Notes under the pieces: generated by a model
What the model was told of the DNA's origin: nothing
The model's input: the letters and a program-made list of their open reading frames with translations, nothing else
Databases searched by the model: none
Part shown: positions 53,942 through 63,976 of the stretch, piece by piece
Position numbering within the stretch: the first letter of the stretch is position 1
Layout of the letters: each line of letters begins with the position of its first letter
Made by a program: the position numbers and the translations under genes
From: Bacteroidales bacterium
GTDB taxonomy: Bacteria > Bacteroidota > Bacteroidia > Bacteroidales > UBA932
Direction: 5' to 3'
DNA length: 64,000 nucleotides
Assembly (NCBI GenBank): GCA_017446775.1
Contig: JAFSQE010000022.1
Span: 1-64,000, forward strand

Positions 53942-56635
53942 CTACAGCAAAGGCAGGATATGCTGCCAGATGAGCTGGAGCTCCCAAACCATATTGCCGA
54001 TGTCGGCAGTTGTGACTATCACCGCATCTTTGTCGGGAATGACCAGGATATACTGACCGTAGGCGCCGTCGGCACGGAACGCTCCCTGCGGATAGCAGCG
54101 CCACATCTGGTAGCCATAGCCCTGAATCCAGTCGTTGTCGGCACCGATTTCAAACTGTTTTGCAGTATAGGTGTTGAGGCCGGCCATTACCGACTCGACC
54201 TGCTTTGCACTCATCTGGGCGACCCAATCGGCAGCAATCACCTGCCTGCCGCCAAATACGCCACCCTGCAGCAGGCACTGTCCCATTTTGGCCATATCCT
54301 CAGTGCGGAGGTACAGTCCCCAGCCGCCCAGGCAGATGCCGGCACCGCTACAGTCCCAGCGGGGTTTGGGGATGCCGAGCGGCTGCCACAGACGGCTATC
54401 CAGATAATCGACAATCTTCTGTCCGGTGACTTTCTGGACTGCTGCAGAGAGAAGGTAGGTCCCCAGGCTGTTGTAGCAGAAACAGGTTCCGGGCTCATAC
54501 TCCAGAGGATGCTCCATAAAGTAGCCAATCAGATCCCTGTCGGGATTCTTCTGGTCGTTCCAGACGGGATTGGTGGGGTCTGTCCCGTGGCCGGAGTTCA
54601 TCGTGAGCAGGTGTCGGACAGTCACTTTTTCCAGGTTTGCCTGCGGCTGGGCAGGGACGCTTTCCGGGAATAGATCCACGATGCGGCTGTCCAGGCTCAG
54701 CAACCCCTCTTCTATGGCAAAGCCCACGGCGGTGGCGGTGAAGGTCTTGCTCACGCTCATCATAATGTGGGCGGTGTCGGGCGCCGGGTGGCGCTCCGCA
54801 ATCACCTTGCCGTGTTGCAGCACCATTATGGAGTGCAAGTCTTCTCCGGCATCGGAAAGAGTGTGGATGTACTCATCCACGGCCTGCTGCAGATTCTCGG
54901 GCGCCTCGCTTCGCGGCATGGGCGTTCCGACTGCGGCAGGTGCCTTCAGTGCGCTTGTGGCATACACGCCGCACACTGCCCCGGTGAATCCCCACAGGTC
55001 GGGGTTCTTGAGGGCACGGCCGTCCAGCGGATCGCCTATCCGGCGGAATGTCTTGCCATCGGCAGAGATGCTGAATACATAATCTTTTGCGCTGACCGTC
55101 TCCAGTTTGAGGGTGATGGGGCCGCGGCGTTCCCTGCCAAGCAGCGGAACTGTGAAATAGCGTCTGATAATACCTCCGGCGACCTCTTCCAGCAACATCA
55201 CCGGCTGGCCCGAGGCGTCCAGAGTCTTGACGAAACGCAAAGATGCCCCCTCGTTCTGCCAGCATACGATGCCGGCGGCGGTGGCAGTGCCGTCACCGCC
55301 CAGGCGCGGCGTAAAGTCCAGTGTTGTCCGGGCGGAAAAAAGGGTGTCGGCAATCCTCAGGAAGACCCCGGCAGGATTCTCTAAGGCGGTGATATCAACC
55401 GGTTTGGGCTGAATGTGCAGCCGGCTGCGGCGGTCGATATTCCAGAACGGGGAAGGATTGCGGATGAAAAGTGCGAATTGAGAAAGTCCGGAAGCGGACC
55501 ACAGCGGCCCTGGATTGTGGCTGTCGAAGCCCTTTATGGTATTGACTGCCGACAGTGCCTGCAAATCGTCTGTCAGGGCGGTGAAGGTCTCCATCTTTTC
55601 TCCGGCGGGGAGGATTAACGGCTGCCCGTCCGTCCAGGAAACCGGCAGCAGGCACGTCTGGCGGCCGGTGTTGAAGGTGTAGTTGCCCTCATAGCTCTGT
55701 ACGGCAAGGAACACTGCATACCAATCTCCGGTGGCCGACTGCACCAGGTCGGCGTGGCCAGTGCAGCGGAACGAAGGGTCGGGGAGGTCGCGCTGGGTCA
55801 GTATCGGATTGATGGGGCAGGGGACGAAAGGCCCCTCAAGGGAATCGGCGCGGAATATCACTTCGCTGTGCCCCAGTTCTGTGCCCCCTTCTGCGCACAT
55901 CAGAAAGTAGGTCTCCCCGATGTGGTAAAGGTGAGGTCCTTCCAGCGCTTTGGGCTCTAGCTCCGGGTGGGTTCCGTAGCGGGCAAGAATACGCCTGCTG
56001 CCTGTGGTGCAGCCGCTGCGCCAGTCAAAATCTATTATGAATATGCCGTTGCCGCCGTCGTAAAGCGGCTTCTCGCCCAGTTCCGTCAAGCCCGCGGCGC
56101 CGGTGATGTATGCCTTGCCGTCGGTGTCAAAAAAGATGGAGGGGTCGATGCCAGGTACATCCGGCAATATGACGGGGTCGCTCCAGAGGCCGCTGCTGGG
56201 GTCTTCGCAAGTGCAGAAAAAGCAGCCATATCCCCCAACAAAGGTGCATATGACATAGTAGAGGCCATTGGCCGGGTTGTAGCTTATCTGGGGCGCAAAT
56301 GTCCCAAGGATAATGTTCTGGTTGCCCAGCGGGAATGTGTCGTTGTTCTCAAGCACGCTGCCGCACTGCTCCCAGTGCAGCAGGTCGGTGGAGTGCCATA
56401 CCGGCAGACCGGGGAAATAGCCGAATGTGGAATTCACCATCCAGTAGTCATCTCCCGAGCGGCAGATGCTGGGGTCGGGGTAGAATCCAGCAAGGATGGG
56501 GTTGGCGTAATGTCCCTGAGGTGAGGCAGGACAGGTGCCTTCATAAACGAGCGGGGTGAACACAGCCTCTCCGGAATGGGGTGCGCAGCCAGAGAGCATC
56601 AGCACCAGCGATATAATCAAGAAAGATCTTTTCAT
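53942..56635 (-). CDS. GH43 glycosidase fused to a serine hydrolase (beta-lactamase class C type)
   Basis: An 897-residue lipoprotein (lipobox MLSGC). The N-terminal GH43 propeller (about 35-350) has its three acidic residues: Asp54 in YPDPS, Asp164 in GIDPSIF and Glu232 in EGPHLY. A beta-sandwich (about 360-570) follows. Residues about 578-897 are a penicillin-binding-protein-like hydrolase with the catalytic pair in SVSK (Ser627, Lys630) and YNS (Tyr721). GH43 should trim xylose or arabinose; the hydrolase may be an esterase. I chose the ATG at 56635, overlapping the upstream gene by 4 nt, over a GTG at 56644. Confidence 0.88.
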   Translation of the reverse strand: MKRSFLIISLVLMLSGCAPHSGEAVFTPLVYEGTCPASPQGHYANPILAGFYPDPSICRSGDDYWMVNSTFGYFPGLPVWHSTDLLHWEQCGSVLENNDTFPLGNQNIILGTFAPQISYNPANGLYYVICTFVGGYGCFFCTCEDPSSGLWSDPVILPDVPGIDPSIFFDTDGKAYITGAAGLTELGEKPLYDGGNGIFIIDFDWRSGCTTGSRRILARYGTHPELEPKALEGPHLYHIGETYFLMCAEGGTELGHSEVIFRADSLEGPFVPCPINPILTQRDLPDPSFRCTGHADLVQSATGDWYAVFLAVQSYEGNYTFNTGRQTCLLPVSWTDGQPLILPAGEKMETFTALTDDLQALSAVNTIKGFDSHNPGPLWSASGLSQFALFIRNPSPFWNIDRRSRLHIQPKPVDITALENPAGVFLRIADTLFSARTTLDFTPRLGGDGTATAAGIVCWQNEGASLRFVKTLDASGQPVMLLEEVAGGIIRRYFTVPLLGRERRGPITLKLETVSAKDYVFSISADGKTFRRIGDPLDGRALKNPDLWGFTGAVCGVYATSALKAPAAVGTPMPRSEAPENLQQAVDEYIHTLSDAGEDLHSIMVLQHGKVIAERHPAPDTAHIMMSVSKTFTATAVGFAIEEGLLSLDSRIVDLFPESVPAQPQANLEKVTVRHLLTMNSGHGTDPTNPVWNDQKNPDRDLIGYFMEHPLEYEPGTCFCYNSLGTYLLSAAVQKVTGQKIVDYLDSRLWQPLGIPKPRWDCSGAGICLGGWGLYLRTEDMAKMGQCLLQGGVFGGRQVIAADWVAQMSAKQVESVMAGLNTYTAKQFEIGADNDWIQGYGYQMWRCYPQGAFRADGAYGQYILVIPDKDAVIVTTADIGNMVWELQLIWQHILPLL

Positions 56636-58605
56636 TGCATCCACGTGTCGGTTCTGAAAGGTGAAGCCGGAAGCCCGGAAGCGTTTGTGAGATTACACTC
56701 GGGATTGTCTGCCCAGGCGTAGCGAACTGCAACGGGGTTGGGCACTTCGGGAGAAAAAACCCTAACGGTATTGTCTGGCGTGATAACGGCCGAGGCCTTG
56801 TGCAGCACGCGGTCGGAGGCGGCTATCCAGAAGCCTTTGAGCGGTTCGTCTCCGATGCTGTACAAACCGCCCTCGGTGTGGGTGAAGCGTATCTCTATGA
56901 AGCCTTTACCTATGGTATAGCCGTCATACACGGGTCCGCAGGGGATAAGGTCCATTCCATAGGTATATTTCAGGGCGTTGAGGGCCAGCCTGCGGCCGAC
57001 CTCCGCCTTGTTCTTGGGGTGGATGTCACCCGCTTCGCCGATGTCTATGAGCACCGTCATCCCGGTGTTTTCTACCGAAAGGGATTGCAGTTGCGCCTCA
57101 CGCAACTCTGCCCATTCGCTGCGTACGGGCCGCTCCTGGTGATCCAGGTAATTGGCAATCTGGCAGTAGTAGAAGGGGAAGTCGGTTTTCCAGAGATTCC
57201 TCCACTCGCGGATCATTGCCGGCATAAGGTCCTTATAGCCGCCAGCATCGTTGCAATTGGACTCACCCTGATACCATATCGCACCTTTGATCTTATAGTC
57301 GCGCAAGGGGTATATCATAGAGTTGAACATGGTGGATGGGGTGGTCTGGTCCTTGTCCAGGGCTGTCGGGAACACAGGGGTTTCACCCGTAGGAGTGGTT
57401 TCCCTGCAATGCCAGCAGCCGCTGAGCGGGATGAATTCGGTGTCCGACTTGCACAATCTCAGGCCATTGTCATCTCCCATAATGCCGGAGAGGCCGCCGG
57501 TGTCCATAACCCGCACAGCTATGGTATTGATGCCGGGGTGCACCAGTTCTGAGGGTATGGTGTAGTCCCGCTGGATGGTGCAGTTCTCTGTGTGGCCAAT
57601 GAAGGTTCCGTTGAAGAAGGTGCAGTCGTTGTCGTCTACCATTCCCAGAAGCAGCCTGAGGTCGCTCCCGGCCCATGAGGATGGTATGTCGACATCTTTC
57701 CGCATCCAGAAATAGCCGTGCATCCCCTCTATTCCCTGCCACTGCAGAAAGCCGGGGACGCCGGCCTGCTGCCAGTCTTCCAGATTGGCCCCTGGCATAC
57801 CCCAGGTCAGAGTACCGTCGCTGTATGCATAATCCACCTTGGCCATATCCTTGAGCCACCGGCTCATATTATCTTCAAAAAACTGATGCCGCTTTTCAGG
57901 GTCTTCCGGCAGAGATTCCAGCTGCCGGAGAACCTTGCCATAGCGCTCTGTGCTGCGGAGGGATTCTGCCGGCATCCAGGCCTCTATAAGGGAACCTCCC
58001 CAGCTGCTCTCTATAAGGCCGATGGGGATACCGGTGCTGTCCTGTACGTTCCTGGCAAAAAACCATGCCGCTGCAGAGAAAGAGGCGAGACTCTCCCTCG
58101 AGGGTACCACCCAGCCGGGGGTGTTGAGGGAGATGTCGTCGGCAGGCCTGGCACCCAGGACTCTTTTGACCTGCATCAGGCGGATATTGCTTCTGGAATC
58201 GGAGCCGGCAAGCTCTTCTTCTCCGCGGACAACCTTGTCCCCCATACGCATCTCCATATTGGACTGCCCGGAGCACAGCCAGACATCTCCGCACAGTATA
58301 TTCTCCAGCCGCAGTTTTTTGCCGTCGGAAATCTCAATTGAATAGGGGCCGCCAGGACTCGGGGTGTGGAGCATAACCGACCATTTGCCGTCCGGGGCAA
58401 CCTTTGTGGAGACGGTTTCGCTGCTCCACGATGCGGACACAGTGAGTTTCTTGCCTGGTCTGCCTTCTCCCCAGAGGCGGATGTCGCTGCTGTGCTGCAG
58501 CACCATATTGCTGGAGAAGAATGGCGGCATGGTGACGCGGGCTGCCATATCAATAGCCGCGAGCAGCGCTGCCGTGGCAAGGATTATCAATCTCAGATGT
58601 TTCAT
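56632..58605 (-). CDS. Sialate O-acetylesterase-like (SASA) carbohydrate esterase
   Basis: A 657-residue exported esterase. The nucleophile lies in CSGQSNMEMRMG, the family's typical block, and the second half has WYQGESNCNDAGGY. A jelly-roll insert (about 280-395) separates the two parts. Such enzymes remove acetyl groups from sialic acid or from xylan. The ATG at 58605 gives a normal signal peptide; a GTG at 58626 would overlap the GH92 gene. Confidence 0.87.
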   Translation of the reverse strand: MKHLRLIILATAALLAAIDMAARVTMPPFFSSNMVLQHSSDIRLWGEGRPGKKLTVSASWSSETVSTKVAPDGKWSVMLHTPSPGGPYSIEISDGKKLRLENILCGDVWLCSGQSNMEMRMGDKVVRGEEELAGSDSRSNIRLMQVKRVLGARPADDISLNTPGWVVPSRESLASFSAAAWFFARNVQDSTGIPIGLIESSWGGSLIEAWMPAESLRSTERYGKVLRQLESLPEDPEKRHQFFEDNMSRWLKDMAKVDYAYSDGTLTWGMPGANLEDWQQAGVPGFLQWQGIEGMHGYFWMRKDVDIPSSWAGSDLRLLLGMVDDNDCTFFNGTFIGHTENCTIQRDYTIPSELVHPGINTIAVRVMDTGGLSGIMGDDNGLRLCKSDTEFIPLSGCWHCRETTPTGETPVFPTALDKDQTTPSTMFNSMIYPLRDYKIKGAIWYQGESNCNDAGGYKDLMPAMIREWRNLWKTDFPFYYCQIANYLDHQERPVRSEWAELREAQLQSLSVENTGMTVLIDIGEAGDIHPKNKAEVGRRLALNALKYTYGMDLIPCGPVYDGYTIGKGFIEIRFTHTEGGLYSIGDEPLKGFWIAASDRVLHKASAVITPDNTVRVFSPEVPNPVAVRYAWADNPECNLTNASGLPASPFRTDTWMQ

Positions 58606-58610
58606 ACAGT

Positions 58611-60953
58611 TTATTCTATTCCCCACTTGAGGTTAGGGTTTGTTCCCAGCCATATTTCCAGGATACCGCCGTCGGCGATGCTTGCAAAGTCTATCCAGCA
58701 GTTTGAAAGAGGCTTGCCGTCCAGTCTGGCCTTCTGGATATATATGTTTTCAGGATTGTGGGCCCCGTGGGCTATTACGGTAAATTTGCCGCCCGGATGG
58801 TATTTGGGGTCGAGTTTGAACTCTACCCTGTCGAATATCGGGCTCATCACCTCAAAGCGGTTGTCGCCCGGGCAGCAGGGGTGAATACCTGCCGCACAGA
58901 GGATATACCAGGCTGACATCTGCCCTTCGTCGTCGTTGCCGGTGAGTCCCTCCACATCGTCGGTATAGCACTTGTCCATAACGGTGCGCACCCAGCGCTG
59001 GGTCTTCCAGGGCTGGCCCAGGCGGTTGTAGAGGAAGGGGATCCAGTGAACCGGCTCGTTGCCGTGCAGATAATACGGGTTGTGGCCGTAAGCAAAGCGA
59101 GTTTTTGCAAAGAATTCATCCAACTGCCCCACGGCGGCCTCCCGGCCTCCTATCATCTCTGCAAATGTATCAGTGTCGTGCGGAACGAACCACCCCTGCT
59201 GCCAGAGGTCGGTCTCGCATGCGCCGTAGAACCAGCGGGTCTTCCAATTTGGAACCAGCTCAAACCAGTTGCCTTCAGCATCCTTGGGGAAAAACCACCC
59301 GAGGTCGGGATGGAAATACTCTTTCCAGGCCTCGCTGCGGCGGTACATCTCCTCTGCAATATCGCTGAGACCCATATCCTCCGCCATTTTGGCGGTACAC
59401 CAGTCGAAGTATGAATTCTCCAGTGCCGCAGAGACGTTTATCAGGTCGTCGTTGTAAAGCGAGAGGTGTTCATCGGGAATTTCGGAAGATTTTACCGCAC
59501 ACTCCAGCGCCTGGTCAAGATCATACCCACGGATGCCTTTGAAATAGGCGTCGGCCAGCACCGAATTGGTGGGGTTGCCCAGCATGCAGCCTGTGTAGGA
59601 GTTGAGCATCTCCCAGCGGTTGAAATAGCCCTTGCCGCTTTCGTCGGCAAGCCTTATCTGGGAATTGATAAGGTCTTCCACCATCTCCGGATTGATTATA
59701 GTCTGCAAAGGCATATGGCTGCGGAACACATCCCAGCCGGCAAACAGCGTACGTCGCGTATAGTCTTTGCTGATACGGATGGTTCCGTCTGCAGCGGTGT
59801 AGCGGCAGTCGACATCGGTAAAGATTCTCGGGTCCACGGAGGCGTGGTAGAGGGCGGTGTAGAATATCCGCTTCTGGGCCTCTGTGCCGCCAGCGGTTCG
59901 TATCTTGCCGAGTTCCTGGCGCCATGTCTCGCGGGCGCAGGCGTGCATCTCATCGAAACTGCGTCCGGCGGCTTCTGCCTCATAGTTCTTGCGCGCCCCT
60001 TCTGCATCCACAAAAGAGAAGGCGACCTTCATCTCTACCTGCTCGCCTTCGGTAGTGGGAAACTCGGAGAAAAAGCCGATGCAGGTTCCGTCGAACATCT
60101 TTTCGCCCCGAACGATTCCGGCATCGGATAGCAGTTTCATATATGCGGGGCTGTTGACCGTCTTGTCGCGCCGCTCCATAGTGGCAGGCACGTCGGCTTT
60201 CCAGAAGCCCCAGCTGCTCATCGGCTTGGAGAGGGTGGCATAAAAATAGAGGTCGTAATATATCCTGGCCGCACCGTCGCCCCAGCCGCCGGTAAGCGGG
60301 GTATATTTCATGTGGCCGGTGAGGGTAGTGTCGTTCACAACGCAGATTTCCTGATAGTCAGAAGAGCCTGTGATGCGGAACGCCAGATCGCTCTGGATTC
60401 GTGAGATATCACTTGCCGGGAAGGTGAAGCGCAGTGCGCCACAACGGGGGGATGCGGTACACTCCACTCGTGTGTCGTAACGGTCCAGAGTAGCTGCATA
60501 ATATCCGGCAGATGCATCGACATCCCGGAATGTAGAGCGATAGCCCGGGAAACTGCCGTCGGCAAGACCATAGCAGGTCTGTAATGGGCCGGTGGTGGCG
60601 GTGGTGAGCAGGTTGCCGAATTCAGCATACCAGCCCGAGCCGCTGGTGTGCATAAAAGCAAATCCCGCTATGGTGGTGTCGTGGGCCGAATAGCCGGAGC
60701 AGGCATCATCCAGATGGCGCGTTACGGGTCCCAGGTTCACCATTCCGAAGGGTACGAGGGCTCCCGGGGCGCATCTGGAGCAGGCGTGGGGCACAAAGCC
60801 GGGTATCTGGTGCCAGAAATCATTGTCGGGGTCGCCGCAGGTGGCAATCAGCGGGTCGACATACTCCAGCGGGTCGTTGAATGCCGGACGGCAGGATACT
60901 ATGGCTGCGGAGCAGAGCAACAGCACAAGGATATGCTTTGTAAGACACTTCAT
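58611..60953 (-). CDS. GH92 family exo-alpha-mannosidase
   Basis: A 780-residue lipoprotein (lipobox IVSC). The GH92 signatures are visible: FVPHACSRCAPGALVPFG near the start, HTSGSGWYAEFGN, and the active-site block GLTGNDDEGQMSAWY with HWIPFLYNRLG. GH92 enzymes remove alpha-linked mannose in a calcium-dependent, inverting reaction. It is out of place beside xylan-type enzymes and suggests a mixed or host/yeast glycan. Confidence 0.93.
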   Translation of the reverse strand: MKCLTKHILVLLLCSAAIVSCRPAFNDPLEYVDPLIATCGDPDNDFWHQIPGFVPHACSRCAPGALVPFGMVNLGPVTRHLDDACSGYSAHDTTIAGFAFMHTSGSGWYAEFGNLLTTATTGPLQTCYGLADGSFPGYRSTFRDVDASAGYYAATLDRYDTRVECTASPRCGALRFTFPASDISRIQSDLAFRITGSSDYQEICVVNDTTLTGHMKYTPLTGGWGDGAARIYYDLYFYATLSKPMSSWGFWKADVPATMERRDKTVNSPAYMKLLSDAGIVRGEKMFDGTCIGFFSEFPTTEGEQVEMKVAFSFVDAEGARKNYEAEAAGRSFDEMHACARETWRQELGKIRTAGGTEAQKRIFYTALYHASVDPRIFTDVDCRYTAADGTIRISKDYTRRTLFAGWDVFRSHMPLQTIINPEMVEDLINSQIRLADESGKGYFNRWEMLNSYTGCMLGNPTNSVLADAYFKGIRGYDLDQALECAVKSSEIPDEHLSLYNDDLINVSAALENSYFDWCTAKMAEDMGLSDIAEEMYRRSEAWKEYFHPDLGWFFPKDAEGNWFELVPNWKTRWFYGACETDLWQQGWFVPHDTDTFAEMIGGREAAVGQLDEFFAKTRFAYGHNPYYLHGNEPVHWIPFLYNRLGQPWKTQRWVRTVMDKCYTDDVEGLTGNDDEGQMSAWYILCAAGIHPCCPGDNRFEVMSPIFDRVEFKLDPKYHPGGKFTVIAHGAHNPENIYIQKARLDGKPLSNCWIDFASIADGGILEIWLGTNPNLKWGIE

Positions 60954-63170
60954 CTATCTGTATGTTATTGTTTCGGTAAAATGAATATCGTCGCTGGCGC
61001 TTCCGACAAGGATTTCGAATTCGCCCGGTTCTACTACGCACTGCATCTTTTCGTTGTACAGCGCCAGTTCGCTTATCGGCAGTTCCATGCGGACGGTTAC
61101 GGTTTCCCCTGCGGGTATGCTGACCTTGCGGAACGCCTTAAGCTGCTGCACAGGCACCGCTACGGAGGCCACCTTGTCGTGGATATACACCTGGACTACC
61201 TCCTTGCCCTCCATTCTGCCGGTATTTGCCACATCCACCTCTATGTGCAGGGTGTCTTGCGTGGAGGTGAATTCGTGCCTGTCAAGGCGGACAGCCCTGT
61301 AATCGAAATTTGTATAGCTCAGCCCGTGGCCAAAGTTCCACAGGGCGTAGGGTTTTTCAAACACATAGCGTTCGGCTGGCTGGTCAAAGCTGCCGCCGTG
61401 GCCGCCGTAGTATTCCCGGTCGCCCGGGAGATAATTGTAATAGCATGGGTTGTTGCCGGTACTGCGGGGGAAAGATATGTTGAGCTTCCCGGAAGGGTTG
61501 ACATTTCCCAGCAGTATGTCTGCCAGGGATGCGCCTTGCATTTCGCCGCCATACCACTGGAGGACAAAGGCATCAGCATTTTCCTTTACCCACGGCATTG
61601 CAAACGGCCGGCCGGTGACAAGCACCACCACCAGCGGCTTTCCGGTGGCCTTGAGTGCCTCCAGCAGTTGATTTTGTACGCCGGGCAAATCGAGGCAACA
61701 GAGGTCGTTGCCTTCCCCGGCGGTATTGTAGAGCGATTTTCGGGCAAGGAAAGTGCTGCGTGAGCCCACCGCCGCAATCACCACATCGCTGCGGCGGGCC
61801 AGTGCCACCGCCTCTGCTATATGGGATTCGTCCCTGCTCCACCAGTCGCAACCGTCGGCCTGTTGCACCTGGCAACCGGCTGGGAGTCTTTCTCGCAATC
61901 CCTGCAGCAGGGTGACCCCTTCCAGAGTAAAGGCGTCGGCCCAGGAGTAGTCCCCAAAGACCGTCTGGTTGCTGTTGGGTCCGACCAGTGCGATGCGCCG
62001 GTAATTTGATGTGTCCAGCGGCAGGATGCCGTTGTTTTCCATAAGGACGGCGCTCTGGTCGGCAATCTCCTTGGCCAGGGCAAGATGACTGGCACTGCGG
62101 GCGGTCGGGGCGGCGTTGCTGCCAGAGCCGTCGAACAGCCCGAGTTGGAATTTGACACGAAGAATCCTGCGCACATCTTCGTCAATCAGCCGTTCGTCCA
62201 GCACACCGTCTTTTACAAGTTGGACAAGGTTGCCGTAGGCACCCATAACGTTGAGGTCTATGCCGGCCTTGACTGCAAGAAGTGCCGCCTCGTCGTTTGT
62301 GGAAACACAATGGTGATAGTTTTCAAGCCTCTCGACCGCGCCCCAGTCGGCGTAGGTGTAACCCTCGAAGCCGAGTTCGCCGCGCAGCAGGTCGGTCATA
62401 TAATATCTGGAGCCTGTTACCGCAACGCCGTCGTAGCTGCTGTAGCAGCTCATCAGCGAGAGAGGCGATGTTTCTGTAATAACCCTTCTGAAAGGGTAGA
62501 GGTAGAGACTTCGCAGCTGACGCTCCCCGCCGCTCACGCTGGAGCAGTTAAGCCCGCCGGTAGGGGAGCCGTGCGCAATGAAGTGCTTGGGGGTGCAGGC
62601 TACACCGTTGCTCTGGTAGCCGCTGATAAATGCGGTGGCATTCTCCGCTATGAGGAATGGGTCCTCGCCAAATGTCTCTTCTACACGTCCCCAGCGGGCG
62701 TCGCGGGCGATGTCAAGGACAGGGGAGAGAACTTGGGAGACGCCCGTGTAGGCGGCTTCCCGGGCGCAGGCCTCAGCCATCTGTCGCACAAGGTCCGGAT
62801 TAAAGCAGCTGCCCTGTGCAACAGCGTGCGGGAAGATGGTGCTGCCGTTTATGAGCAGCCCCTGGATCCCCTCTGTGGTGACAATCACCGGAATTGAAAG
62901 CCGGGTGCTGTCGCGCATATAATCCTGTACCCTGGCCGACAGGTCGCGGAACTGCTCCACGTCACTGTTGAGGGAGAATACTGTCCCCCAGCTGTTACCA
63001 TTGAATACTTCCGAGAGGTCGCTGTCGTAGTCCACAAAGCGGTTCTGCATCTGGCATACCTTCTCTTCCAGGGTCATACAGCCCAAAATGCCGTCGATTC
63101 GCTTCTCCACGGAATCGACGGCAGTGCATGCTGTAAGGCACGGCAGCAGCAACAGCAGCAGCCGTCTCAT
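60954..63170 (-). CDS. GH3 family beta-glucosidase-like lipoprotein
   Basis: A 738-residue lipoprotein (lipobox CLTAC) with the GH3 barrel and second domain plus a fibronectin-III-like tail. The nucleophile is Asp275 in TYADWGAVE and the conserved KH is in TPKHFIAHG. One base separates it from the GH92 start region and it overlaps the esterase gene by 4 nt. It belongs to a different GH3 branch from the two others in the window (no SDC, no PA14). Confidence 0.9.
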   Translation of the reverse strand: MRRLLLLLLPCLTACTAVDSVEKRIDGILGCMTLEEKVCQMQNRFVDYDSDLSEVFNGNSWGTVFSLNSDVEQFRDLSARVQDYMRDSTRLSIPVIVTTEGIQGLLINGSTIFPHAVAQGSCFNPDLVRQMAEACAREAAYTGVSQVLSPVLDIARDARWGRVEETFGEDPFLIAENATAFISGYQSNGVACTPKHFIAHGSPTGGLNCSSVSGGERQLRSLYLYPFRRVITETSPLSLMSCYSSYDGVAVTGSRYYMTDLLRGELGFEGYTYADWGAVERLENYHHCVSTNDEAALLAVKAGIDLNVMGAYGNLVQLVKDGVLDERLIDEDVRRILRVKFQLGLFDGSGSNAAPTARSASHLALAKEIADQSAVLMENNGILPLDTSNYRRIALVGPNSNQTVFGDYSWADAFTLEGVTLLQGLRERLPAGCQVQQADGCDWWSRDESHIAEAVALARRSDVVIAAVGSRSTFLARKSLYNTAGEGNDLCCLDLPGVQNQLLEALKATGKPLVVVLVTGRPFAMPWVKENADAFVLQWYGGEMQGASLADILLGNVNPSGKLNISFPRSTGNNPCYYNYLPGDREYYGGHGGSFDQPAERYVFEKPYALWNFGHGLSYTNFDYRAVRLDRHEFTSTQDTLHIEVDVANTGRMEGKEVVQVYIHDKVASVAVPVQQLKAFRKVSIPAGETVTVRMELPISELALYNEKMQCVVEPGEFEILVGSASDDIHFTETITYR

Positions 63171-63976
63171 CGGTTGAAAAATTTATAGTGGAACATAAGC
63201 TGGTAGTCGATAGCATTCTGCCAATAGGTGAACCAGTGTGTCCCGGGGCGGGTTATAAAGTCATGGTCGATACCGGCTCCAAGCAGACGGGTGTGCAGGT
63301 CCTTGTTCATCTCCAGCATAAAGTCATCCTCGCCGCAATCGATGATTATTGCAAGGTCACCTTGCTTGATGCGGGAAATCTGGTTTACCACGCATACGGA
63401 ATCCCAGCGCTGGGAGTTGTTTGCGTAGTTGCCCAGAATGGCCTCCAGATCCCAGTTGTTTGGGTGTACCCTCAGATCGGGGCATCCGCTCATACTGCCG
63501 GCCGAGCCCCAGATATCCGGATGGCGCATCGCCAGAAACAACGCGCCGTGACCGCCCATACTAAGGCCGGATATTGCCCTGTGGCGACTGTCGGCCACTG
63601 TGTTGTAATGCTTGTCCACAAACGGGACAAGTTCTTCTGCAAAGAAGGTTTCGTACTGGCTGTCCGGCCTTACAGGCGAGTCTATATACCAGCTGTTGCC
63701 GGCATCGGGGCATACGATTATAAAGCCCCAGATGTCGGCAAGCATGCCAAGGTCCCTGCGAATGGATGGCCAGAAACGGAAGTCGCCGTTGTGCCCGTGC
63801 AGCAGGTAAACACTGGGGCGGGGATTCTCTCCGGCGGCGTCTGGTACCAGCACGATGGCATTTATATCCTTGTCCATAACAGCGCTGTGAACCTTTAGCG
63901 TGTCGGCACGGAAGGCCGATACGCTGATGCAGGATAAGGACAATAATGCCGCAAAAACCGGTTTCAGAAATCTCAT
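63167..63976 (-). CDS. Alpha/beta hydrolase esterase (CE1/esterase D-like)
   Basis: A 269-residue exported esterase with a signal peptide (about 1-21). The catalytic triad is readable: Ser in GLSMGGHGA, Asp in DCGEDDF and His in GTHWFTYW. It resembles feruloyl or acetyl esterases. It is the first gene of the cluster inside the window, but its promoter and any earlier genes lie within or beyond the last 24 bases. Confidence 0.88.
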   Translation of the reverse strand: MRFLKPVFAALLSLSCISVSAFRADTLKVHSAVMDKDINAIVLVPDAAGENPRPSVYLLHGHNGDFRFWPSIRRDLGMLADIWGFIIVCPDAGNSWYIDSPVRPDSQYETFFAEELVPFVDKHYNTVADSRHRAISGLSMGGHGALFLAMRHPDIWGSAGSMSGCPDLRVHPNNWDLEAILGNYANNSQRWDSVCVVNQISRIKQGDLAIIIDCGEDDFMLEMNKDLHTRLLGAGIDHDFITRPGTHWFTYWQNAIDYQLMFHYKFFNR

